Shown here: positions 50,245 through 57,466 of the stretch, piece after piece | Numbering within the stretch: the stretch's first letter is position 1 | Layout of the letters: each line of letters begins with the position of its first letter | DNA from: Altericroceibacterium indicum | GTDB taxonomy: Bacteria; Pseudomonadota; Alphaproteobacteria; Sphingomonadales; Sphingomonadaceae | Direction: 5' to 3' | DNA: 64,000 nt | NCBI RefSeq assembly: GCF_009828105.1 | Contig: NZ_WTYQ01000002.1 | Span: 496,001-560,000, forward strand | The notes under the pieces: model-generated | The model's database searches: none | Told to the model about the DNA's origin: nothing | What the model saw: the letters and a program-made list of their open reading frames with translations, nothing else | Position numbers and translations under genes: made by a program

Positions 50245-50883
50245 TCACCCAAACAAGTCGAGTTGAGCCACAGGAGCGAAGCTTCGGCGATGTAGCGGTG
50301 TCGGGCCATGGGTGCGCAGGCCCTCCATATGATCCTTTGTGCCGTATCCCTTGTTTCGTTCCCAGCCATAATGCGGATACACTTTTGCAGCTTCGCACAT
50401 GATACGATCACGATATTCCTTGGCGAGGATTGATGCCGCACCGATGGACGGTTCAATCCCGTCCCCGCCGACAATGGCGCGGGCTTGCCACCGCCATTCC
50501 GCGACCCTGCCCTGTGGCGTGCAATTGCCATCAATCAGCACTTCATCGGGTTCTTGCGCCAGCACATCACACAGGCGGCTGACCGCCAGTGTCATTGCCA
50601 GCATCGTCGCACCAAAAATGTTGAGCCGGTCAATCTCTTCTGGCTCCACCACGCCAATGCCAAAGGCGCAGCGCCGCCGGATGCGCTCTTCCAGCATAGC
50701 TCTTTTGGAGGCCGAGAGCTTCTTGGAATCATCCAACCCGGATGGACGGGGCTTGCACAATAACACCGCTGCAGCGACAACGGGGCCAGCAAGTGGCCCT
50801 CGACCGGCTTCGTCGACACCGAAGACCAGACCGCCTTCCAGGAGACCGGCGGCAAATTGTGAATGGGGAGTTCCTGAGAGCAT
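50245..50883 (-). CDS. rnhB: ribonuclease HII
   Basis: A 212-residue RNase HII that cuts at ribonucleotides in DNA and in RNA-DNA hybrids. The catalytic acidic residues are D24 and E25 ('GVDEAGRG') and the Asp in 'VLIDGNC'; 'SIGAASILAKEYRD' and 'HYGWERNKGYGT' are conserved. ATG 50881-50883 gives the usual length; longer in-frame starts exist upstream, inside the divergent gene. The ATG overlaps the opposite-strand ATG of the sugar dehydrogenase in a shared CATG, so its promoter must lie inside that gene. Confidence 0.95.
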   Translation of the reverse strand: MLSGTPHSQFAAGLLEGGLVFGVDEAGRGPLAGPVVAAAVLLCKPRPSGLDDSKKLSASKRAMLEERIRRRCAFGIGVVEPEEIDRLNIFGATMLAMTLAVSRLCDVLAQEPDEVLIDGNCTPQGRVAEWRWQARAIVGGDGIEPSIGAASILAKEYRDRIMCEAAKVYPHYGWERNKGYGTKDHMEGLRTHGPTPLHRRSFAPVAQLDLFG

Positions 50884-52051
50884 GACCAAATTTCGCCTTT
50901 TTGCCGCCCTCCTATCAACTGCCGCTTTTGGCATGGCAAGCTGCAGCGATGCCAATAGCGACAATTCGGCCGTTCAGGCAGCCGCCAAAAGTGACAGCGC
51001 CATACCGTTCAAAATTGAACAGACGGCCACTTTTGATGAACCATGGGCCATCGCTGTCGAGCCGGGAACAGGCCTCCTGTTCATCACCGAGCGCGGCGGC
51101 ACAATCAAATTCTATGACCCCAAAAGCGGCCAGATCGGCTCCGTAACAAGCGGCATTCCCAAAGTCGATTATGGTGGCCAAGGTGGATTGGGCGATATCG
51201 TCTTTGCACCCGATTATGCACAAAGCGGCATGGTTTACCTCAGTTGGGCGGAGGCAGGGGCTGGCGATACGCGCGGTGCTGCCGTCGGGCGCGGCAAACT
51301 GTCCTGCGATGGCACCACTAGCTGCTCGATCGATGGCTTGCAGGTGATCTGGCGGCAAACACCCAAAGTATCGGGCCGTGGTCATTATTCCCACCGGATC
51401 GCCTTTTCACCCGATGGCCAGTATCTCTTTATTTCCTCTGGCGAGCGCCAAAAGAAAGACCCGGCACAAGATCTCTCCAATACGCTAGGCACGATTGTTC
51501 GCTTGCTGCCTAATGGCACGCCAGCCCCCGGCAATCCCTTTGCCGATCGCGGCGGTGTATCGGATCAGATCTGGTCCTACGGCCACCGCAACGTGCTGGG
51601 CCTGAAATTCGATAGCGAAGGCCGTTTGTGGGATCTGGAGCATGGGCCTGCCGGTGGGGATGAGTTGAATCTGGTCGAAAAAGGCAAGAATTACGGCTGG
51701 CCACTGGTGTCTGGCGGCGATGATTATAATGGCGACCCCATCCCCGACCCGTCTACGCGCCCTGACTTGCAAAAAGCAGCCATCAGTTGGACGCCTGTCA
51801 TCGCGCCGGGTGATTTCATCTTTTACAGTGGCAAGCTCTGGCCTGAATGGAAAGGGCAGGTGCTGATCGCCAATCTCAAGACCACATCGATCAGCCGCGT
51901 CTCAGTCGCAAACCCTGAAAAAGCGGAGGAAATAGCCCGCTATAGTTTCGACAACCGGCTTCGGGACATTGCTGAAGCCGGTGATGGAACATTGTGGGTG
52001 ATCGAAGATGGCAAATCTGCAAAGCTGCTCCATCTGACGCCGCAGCAATAA
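50882..52051 (+). CDS. PQQ-dependent sugar dehydrogenase, lipoprotein
   Basis: A 389-residue exported beta-propeller of the soluble aldose/glucose dehydrogenase (GSDH, YliI) type. The N-terminus 'FRLFAALLSTAAFGMASC' looks like a lipoprotein signal (cysteine at 22 or so). Family marks are 'DEPWAIAVEPG', 'GRGHYSHRIAFSPDG', 'SYGHRNVLGL', 'LWDLEHGPAGGDELN' and 'NYGWP'. It would oxidise sugars in the periplasm if PQQ is available; PQQ synthesis genes are not here. Its ATG is one base from the divergent rnhB start. Confidence 0.93.
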   Translation: MTKFRLFAALLSTAAFGMASCSDANSDNSAVQAAAKSDSAIPFKIEQTATFDEPWAIAVEPGTGLLFITERGGTIKFYDPKSGQIGSVTSGIPKVDYGGQGGLGDIVFAPDYAQSGMVYLSWAEAGAGDTRGAAVGRGKLSCDGTTSCSIDGLQVIWRQTPKVSGRGHYSHRIAFSPDGQYLFISSGERQKKDPAQDLSNTLGTIVRLLPNGTPAPGNPFADRGGVSDQIWSYGHRNVLGLKFDSEGRLWDLEHGPAGGDELNLVEKGKNYGWPLVSGGDDYNGDPIPDPSTRPDLQKAAISWTPVIAPGDFIFYSGKLWPEWKGQVLIANLKTTSISRVSVANPEKAEEIARYSFDNRLRDIAEAGDGTLWVIEDGKSAKLLHLTPQQ

Positions 52052-52120
52052 GGGCTTTCAGGGTGTGAGTTTCAATTTCATTGCCTTGCGCATGAGTGCA
52101 GCGTATCGGCGCGCGCCATA

Positions 52121-52642
52121 ATGGCAAACATAACACCCAACCTGATTCCGCTCGAAAACATCGATCCTGTGTTGGTCGAGGAACTGCTTGACCGCGCCTT
52201 TGGCGAGGATCGGCATGAGCGAACCGCCTATAAGGTGCGTGAAGGGGTGGAGTGGTTGCCGGGCCTCAGTTTCGCCGCGCTAGATGATAAGGATTTTCTT
52301 GTAGGCACGATTCAAGTCTGGCCGGTTGCGCTGACTGCTCCCGGTGGGCGCAGACATCCGATGTTGATGGTCGGCCCCGTAGCTGTAGTGCCCGACCGGC
52401 AGGGCGAAGGTTTTGGCCAGGCGCTGATGCTCGGCATGATGGGATCGATGCGCGCCGAAGCGCCTTTGCCGCTCGTCCTGATTGGCGATTATGATTATTA
52501 TGGCCGCCTGTTCGGCTTTTCCGCGCAGCATACCGGTGGGTGGACGTTGCCCGGCCCCTGGGACCCCGCCCGCCTGCTGGTTCAGCACACCAACCCCCTC
52601 GTGCTACCACGTGAAGGTGTTCTAGGCCCTTGGCTCGGGTGA
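52121..52642 (+). CDS. GNAT family N-acetyltransferase
   Basis: A 173-residue acetyltransferase. The acetyl-CoA motif A is 'VAVVPDRQGEGFGQALM' (QxxGxG/A), followed by 'LVLIGDYDYYGRLFGF', where the Tyr sits in the usual general-acid position. The acceptor is unknown. Start ATG 52121 is the first in-frame ATG. It leads the run GNAT-DUF1285-Nudix-CCA with 25 bp to the next gene. Confidence 0.92.
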   Translation: MANITPNLIPLENIDPVLVEELLDRAFGEDRHERTAYKVREGVEWLPGLSFAALDDKDFLVGTIQVWPVALTAPGGRRHPMLMVGPVAVVPDRQGEGFGQALMLGMMGSMRAEAPLPLVLIGDYDYYGRLFGFSAQHTGGWTLPGPWDPARLLVQHTNPLVLPREGVLGPWLG

Positions 52643-52667
52643 AGCGATCTGGCATCGCCCTGTTGCA

Positions 52668-53219
52668 ATGCCTTATGACCTTCCTCAAGACCTTTCAAAG
52701 CTCTCACTGCTCGACATTGCCGAGGCAGTGAAGGCGCGGCGCTTGCCCCCGATCAATCAGTGGCACCCTGCTGAAACCATCGACAGCAAAATGCGGATTG
52801 CAGCGGATGGCACATGGCTGCATGAAGGCAGCCCGATCCGCCGCCCCGCCATGGTCCGCGCCTTTGCAAGCCTGCTGATGCGCGATGCGACTGACGGGGA
52901 ATATTACCTCGTCACCCCTCAATGCCGCCAGCATATCGAAGTTGAAGATGCTGCGTTCATGGCGGTGGAAATGGAGCGTAAAGGCGATGCTCTTGCCTTC
53001 CGCCTCAACACAGATGATCTCGTGATCGCCGGGCCAGACCACCCTTTGCGAGCAAAAGGCGATCCTGAATGCCCCGCCATTTACCTTTCAGTTCGGCATG
53101 GCTGCGAAGCGCGCCTCAACCGGTCCACATGGGTGGAGCTTGCCGAACTGGCGATAGAGCAGAGCGATGATCTGACTGTCACCAGCCAGGCTGCGCATTT
53201 TTCGCTGAAACCACAATGA
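52668..53219 (+). CDS. DUF1285 domain-containing protein
   Basis: A 183-residue soluble protein of the DUF1285 family, function unknown. The diagnostic stretch is 'MRIAADGTWLHEGSPIRRPA', followed by 'YYLVTPQCRQHIEVEDAAFM' and a strand-rich C-terminal half. It is regularly found next to Nudix and CCA-adding genes in alphaproteobacteria. Its stop overlaps the Nudix start (ATGA). Confidence 0.93.
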   Translation: MPYDLPQDLSKLSLLDIAEAVKARRLPPINQWHPAETIDSKMRIAADGTWLHEGSPIRRPAMVRAFASLLMRDATDGEYYLVTPQCRQHIEVEDAAFMAVEMERKGDALAFRLNTDDLVIAGPDHPLRAKGDPECPAIYLSVRHGCEARLNRSTWVELAELAIEQSDDLTVTSQAAHFSLKPQ

Positions 53220-53809
53220 CTGATCTACTGAACCGATTGCAGCGTCTGTTCGATGAAGGGCACGGGGTTGAATTGCCTGACCTTCGTTCAGACCGTCAGT
53301 TTGCACCTGAACGCCTGCGCTCGGCTGCTGTACTGATTGGCGTCACTAATCGGCCCACACCCGGCGTGCTGCTGATCCATCGCCCTGAAAATATGCGCGC
53401 CCACCCGGGGCAAGTCGCTTTCCCGGGTGGCAAATTGGACCCGGGTGAAGATTCCATCGAAGCCGCTTTGCGTGAAGCACAGGAAGAACTGGCGATTAAC
53501 CCGCTTGATGTATCCGTCATTGGTGCCAGCGATCGTTTTATCACCGGCTCAGGCTATGACGTGACGCCCGTGCTGGGGATGATCCCGCCAGATTTGCCGC
53601 TTGCTCCCAATCCGCGCGAAGTATCCGAATGGTTTGAAGCCCCGCTGAGCTTCCTTCTCGATCCTGCCAACCATGTGCAGAAACAAGGCCTGTTTCAGGG
53701 CTATCAGCGCCACTATCTCGAAATCAATTGGCAAGGTCATCGCATTTGGGGAGTGACGGCTGCAATCATCGCCAATCTCTCGCGCCGCCTTGCATGGGAA
53801 AATCTGTAA
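53216..53809 (+). CDS. CoA pyrophosphatase (Nudix hydrolase)
   Basis: A 197-residue Nudix hydrolase of the CoA/NudL group. The Nudix box reads 'GGKLDPGEDSIEAALREAQE' followed by E-L, with all catalytic Glu residues present, preceded by 'PGQVAFPGG', the NuCoA signature for coenzyme A pyrophosphatases. It should split CoA into 4'-phosphopantetheine and 3',5'-ADP. It overlaps DUF1285 by four bases and ends one base before the CCA gene start. Confidence 0.94.
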   Translation: MTDLLNRLQRLFDEGHGVELPDLRSDRQFAPERLRSAAVLIGVTNRPTPGVLLIHRPENMRAHPGQVAFPGGKLDPGEDSIEAALREAQEELAINPLDVSVIGASDRFITGSGYDVTPVLGMIPPDLPLAPNPREVSEWFEAPLSFLLDPANHVQKQGLFQGYQRHYLEINWQGHRIWGVTAAIIANLSRRLAWENL

Positions 53810-53810
53810 C

Positions 53811-54980
53811 ATGCCCAAATTGCCCCCCGCCCTCTGGACACAACGGGCTGATCTGGCCGATCTGGTCACCTGCCTCGGCGCTGAAAACCTGCGCTATGTT
53901 GGCGGTGCCGTGCGCGATACGCTGCTGGGTGTGGATGTGGCCGATGTCGATTGCGCCACCACGCTTATGCCTGATGATGTGATGGCCAAGCTCAAGGAAT
54001 GCGGGATCAGATCTGTCCCCACTGGCATAGAACATGGCACCATCACCGCCGTGTTGCCGCAAGGCGTAGTGGAGATAACCACACTGCGCCGTGATGTGGC
54101 CACCGATGGCCGCCGCGCCACCATCGCTTTTGCCAGCGAATGGAAGGATGATGCCGCAAGGCGTGATTTCACCATTAACGCGCTTTATGCCCATCCCGAA
54201 ACGCTCGAAATCTCGGACTATTTCGGCGGGCTGGATGATCTCGATCAGCGCCGCGTGCGCTTTATTGGTGATGCTCGCCAGCGTATCCGTGAAGATCATT
54301 TGCGCATCTTGCGCTATTATCGCTTTCAGGCCCGCTTTGGCAGCATATTGGATGACGAAGCCGAGGAAGCCTGCGCTGAACTGGCACAAACGCTGAAGGG
54401 CCTCAGCCGCGAACGGGTAGCGATGGAACTGCTCAACCTGTTGCGCCTGCCTGATCCTTCCGCCACGCTCCAGCGAATGTTTGAACGCGGCGTGCTGCCA
54501 GTCATTCTGTCTGAAACCACCGAGCAGGAACTGGCTAGCCTTGATGCCCTGATGGTGCAGGAACGGGCCAATGATATTCAGCCAGCCGCCCTGCGTCGAC
54601 TAGGCGCCTTGCTGCCACCTGATCGCAAGGCTGCTGAGGCATTCGGCACCCGGCTGCGCTTATCGCGTGAACAGCGCAAAAGGCTTGGCTCTATTGCTGA
54701 TCGTGGCCCCGAAGATGCGCTTTCCCCGCGCGCACTCGCCTATCGTCATGGCAAGGACTGCGCGATAGATCGCCTGCTGCTGATCGGTTCTGACATTTCA
54801 GCCTTGCGCGATTGGGATATCCCGGAATTCCCGATGAAAGGCGGCGAAATCGTCCAGCGCGGTGTTGCAGCTGGCCCTGAAGTGGCGCGAATTCTACAAA
54901 CAGTGCAAAACAGATGGGTCACCGAAAACTTCCCCGATCGTGCCCGTGTGGAAGCGATACTGGATGAAGAATTGGGCTGA
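53811..54980 (+). CDS. cca: CCA tRNA nucleotidyltransferase
   Basis: A 389-residue class II nucleotidyltransferase that adds or repairs the 3' CCA of tRNAs (or poly(A) polymerase-like). The motif 'RYVGGAVRDTLLG' with the DxD in 'ADVDCATTL' is the active site; 'RRDFTINALY' and 'EDHLRILRYYRFQARFG' complete the head and neck domains. There is no HD domain. ATG 53811 is placed one base after the Nudix stop. It is the last gene of the four-gene run. Confidence 0.95.
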   Translation: MPKLPPALWTQRADLADLVTCLGAENLRYVGGAVRDTLLGVDVADVDCATTLMPDDVMAKLKECGIRSVPTGIEHGTITAVLPQGVVEITTLRRDVATDGRRATIAFASEWKDDAARRDFTINALYAHPETLEISDYFGGLDDLDQRRVRFIGDARQRIREDHLRILRYYRFQARFGSILDDEAEEACAELAQTLKGLSRERVAMELLNLLRLPDPSATLQRMFERGVLPVILSETTEQELASLDALMVQERANDIQPAALRRLGALLPPDRKAAEAFGTRLRLSREQRKRLGSIADRGPEDALSPRALAYRHGKDCAIDRLLLIGSDISALRDWDIPEFPMKGGEIVQRGVAAGPEVARILQTVQNRWVTENFPDRARVEAILDEELG

Positions 54981-55243
54981 TCTGGAAGCCCCTGCCTGCT
55001 CGCAAAAACGGTGTTGCAATTTAATCGATTGCCTTTTTACATGCCTAGGCCTATCTGGCCCTTGCTTCCGGCGCGTATATTGCGCGCAATCAACTGTGAG
55101 CGTGAGCCCTGGTCTTGTGACATGGGTCCCGCAGATGACTTACGGAAAGCCTCGTTTCAAGCTTCCCTCTTCACGCATGGGTCGCCTGGTCGATCCTAGT
55201 CGCCCGGGTTATTACCCGTTTGGCGCTTATGAAGAGCATTTGC
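54981..55243 (+). promoter_or_regulatory. long leader upstream of DEAD-box helicase
   Basis: A 263-bp gap holds no gene that I can support. A small hairpin CGGGT-TATT-ACCCG (55205-55218) sits about 25 bases before the start codon. Long leaders are common for cold-induced DEAD-box helicases, but nothing here proves it. Confidence 0.4.
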
Positions 55244-56620
55244 ATGTCCTATTTTGAAGAACTCGGCCTTGCCGAACCTATTTTGCGCGCCTTGAACAGT
55301 AAGGGTTATACAGAGCCTACGCCGATTCAGCGCAAGTCTATCCCGTCCCTCCTTGAAGGCCGCGACCTTTTGGGTATCGCGCAGACGGGCACCGGCAAAA
55401 CCGCCGCTTTCTCTCTGCCTTCACTCCACCGCCTGGCGGCATCGGGCAATCGCCGCAATCCAGCCGGCTGCCGTATGCTGGTGCTGTCACCGACCCGTGA
55501 ACTTGCAGCACAGATTGCTGAGAATATGCGTGAATATGCGCGTTATCTCGATCTGTCCGTTCATTGTGTTTTTGGTGGTGTTCCGGTTGGCAAGCAGGCC
55601 AAGAAGCTGGTTCCTGGCTGCGATATCCTCGTTGCGACACCCGGCCGCCTGCTCGACCTGATCGATCAGCGCGCCCTGACTTTGCGCCATGTCGAAATCT
55701 TCGTACTCGATGAAGCTGACCAGATGATGGATCTTGGCTTCATCAAGCCGCTCACCAGAATCGCCGGAATGCTGCCACAGCAACGCCAGAGCCTGTTTTT
55801 CTCCGCCACCATGCCAAAGGCTATTGCTGATCTTGGCAAGCGCTTCATCAACAATCCGGTCCGGGTTGAAATCGCACCGCAATCCACCACTGCCGAACGG
55901 GTTGAGCAATATGCGACCTTCATTAACCAGCCGGAAAAGACAGCGCTTCTGACCATCTCCTTGAAAAAGGGCCTGGAAAGCGGCGAAATCGAACGCTGCC
56001 TTGTGTTCAGCCGTACCAAGCATGGCGCTGACCGGATCGTTCGCCATCTGGCAGCAGCCGGCATCAACGCGGCTGCCATCCACGGGAATAAGAGCCAGGC
56101 TCAGCGCACCCGCGCGCTCGATGGCTTCCGTGATGGCAAAGTGCCTGTTTTGGTAGCGACCGATATTGCCGCGCGCGGCATTGACGTTCCCGGTGTGAGC
56201 GCAGTGTTCAATTTCGAGCTGCCCAATGTGGCTGAACAATATGTCCACCGGATTGGCCGCACCGCGCGTGCCGGCCGCGATGGCATCGCGATCAGCTATG
56301 TCGCGCCGGACGAGAAAGCCTATCTGCGCGATATTCAGCGTTTGACAGGCGTTCAATTGACCCCGGCTCCTCTGCCAGCCAATTTCACGGAACTGGCTGC
56401 AGCTCTGCCAAAGCCATCACGTGCACCAGCCGGTGCAGAGCGAGGTGATGAACCCCGCAAGCCGCGCGGCCCACGTCAGCCACGTCGTCCAAAAGCAGTG
56501 GTTGCTGCCAAGCCACGCGGTGACAGCAAACGGCGCAATGATGGCGGGGCACCGCGCCGGGATGACGGACAGAAGCGCCGTAACCCCCGCAATAACCGCA
56601 GTGCTGCCACTGTAAACTAA
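55244..56620 (+). CDS. DEAD/DEAH box RNA helicase (RhlE-like)
   Basis: A 458-residue RNA helicase. Motifs in order: Q motif 'PTPIQRKSIP', Walker A 'AQTGTGKTA', DEAD box in 'VLDEADQMMD', SAT in 'FFSATMP', and 'HRIGRTARAGRDG'. The last 85 residues are a basic, Arg/Lys/Pro/Gly-rich tail typical of RhlE and used for RNA binding. It works in ribosome assembly, RNA decay and cold adaptation. ATG 55244 gives the usual N-terminus 'MSYFEELGL'; ATGs at 55229 and 55220 are in frame. Confidence 0.94.
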   Translation: MSYFEELGLAEPILRALNSKGYTEPTPIQRKSIPSLLEGRDLLGIAQTGTGKTAAFSLPSLHRLAASGNRRNPAGCRMLVLSPTRELAAQIAENMREYARYLDLSVHCVFGGVPVGKQAKKLVPGCDILVATPGRLLDLIDQRALTLRHVEIFVLDEADQMMDLGFIKPLTRIAGMLPQQRQSLFFSATMPKAIADLGKRFINNPVRVEIAPQSTTAERVEQYATFINQPEKTALLTISLKKGLESGEIERCLVFSRTKHGADRIVRHLAAAGINAAAIHGNKSQAQRTRALDGFRDGKVPVLVATDIAARGIDVPGVSAVFNFELPNVAEQYVHRIGRTARAGRDGIAISYVAPDEKAYLRDIQRLTGVQLTPAPLPANFTELAAALPKPSRAPAGAERGDEPRKPRGPRQPRRPKAVVAAKPRGDSKRRNDGGAPRRDDGQKRRNPRNNRSAATVN

Positions 56621-56629
56621 GCCTCTCCA

Positions 56630-56697
56630 CCGCCATTTCTGCATAATGAGAATGCACCTCCCAAAATATGTGCATTCTCGTTTCGTGGAAATGGCGG
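56630..56697. repeat. nested double inverted repeat (two 10-bp stems)
   Basis: An outer pair CCGCCATTTC (56630-56639) and GAAATGGCGG (56688-56697) encloses an inner pair GAGAATGCAC (56648-56657) and GTGCATTCTC (56670-56679). Both are perfect and the two sides of the internal loop are exactly eight bases each. It lies ten bases after the helicase stop. No T-run follows. Confidence 0.85.
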
Positions 56698-56842
56698 CAC
56701 GGCTGGTCCGGCTTTTCCAGAACTTCAGGAAACAGCAAGCCTCATTCCGCTTTACCCCTTCCGTGTTCGTTGCATTTCACTGTTCCTCATCAGAGGAAAA
56801 GGTAGAAGCAGCACGGATCGTAATAAGAGAAGGAACCGAGGT

Positions 56843-57412
56843 ATGAACATTGCCCGTATGACAGCAACGGCAGCCGCCCTTGCTCTGGCTCCCGCGATGG
56901 CACATGCCCAAGAGGCAGCCCCGCAAACACCCGCAGCCCCCACCGCTGGCACGACAGCGCCTGCCCTGACAACAGGCGCAACCGTGTACGGCTCTGACGG
57001 CAATCCTATCGGTACGATTGAATCGGCTACTTCCAGCGTTGTGACGCTGGACACTGGGAAAAATCAGATTCCGCTGCCGACACAGATTTTCGCAAATGGC
57101 GACAAAGGCCCTACGCTGAACATCACCAAGGCCCAGCTTGAAGCCAAGGTTGCGGAACAGATGGCACAGATCAATGAGCAGCGTGACAAGGCGCTGGTCA
57201 AAGGTGCCGCTGTAAAGACAGCAGACCAGCAGCCACTGGGAACAATTGAGAGCGTTGAAAATGACAATGTGGTCGTCCAGCGCCCTCAAGGTCCGGTGAC
57301 ATTGCCAAAGGAATATTTCGCTGTTGATGCACGTGGAACCTTGATGGTTCGTGCCACCGCTGCGCAGATTGAGCAGGCTATTGGTGAGCAGGCAGCATCC
57401 AAGACCAATTAA
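56843..57412 (+). CDS. exported protein with two PRC-barrel-like repeats
   Basis: A 189-residue protein with a signal peptide ('MTATAAALALAPAMAHA') and a Pro/Ala/Thr-rich linker (about 24-42). Two homologous segments follow: 'GATVYGSDGNPIGTIESATS' with 'IPLPTQIFA' and 'GAAVKTADQQPLGTIESVEN' with 'VTLPKEYFAV', each a PRC-barrel-like strand set. They are separated by a helical stretch rich in Gln and Glu. The role is unknown; a periplasmic binding or structural job is possible. It ends at a bidirectional hairpin. Confidence 0.82.
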   Translation: MNIARMTATAAALALAPAMAHAQEAAPQTPAAPTAGTTAPALTTGATVYGSDGNPIGTIESATSSVVTLDTGKNQIPLPTQIFANGDKGPTLNITKAQLEAKVAEQMAQINEQRDKALVKGAAVKTADQQPLGTIESVENDNVVVQRPQGPVTLPKEYFAVDARGTLMVRATAAQIEQAIGEQAASKTN

Positions 57413-57434
57413 GCCCGATTAAACGGGTTATTTG

Positions 57435-57459
57435 AAGGGCCGGGTTTATGCCGGCCCTT
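57435..57459. terminator. bidirectional hairpin terminator
   Basis: AAGGGCCGG (57435-57443) pairs with CCGGCCCTT (57451-57459), seven-base loop, with TT following on the plus strand. It separates the convergent PRC-like and parC genes. Confidence 0.8.
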
Positions 57460-57466
57460 TTCATAT

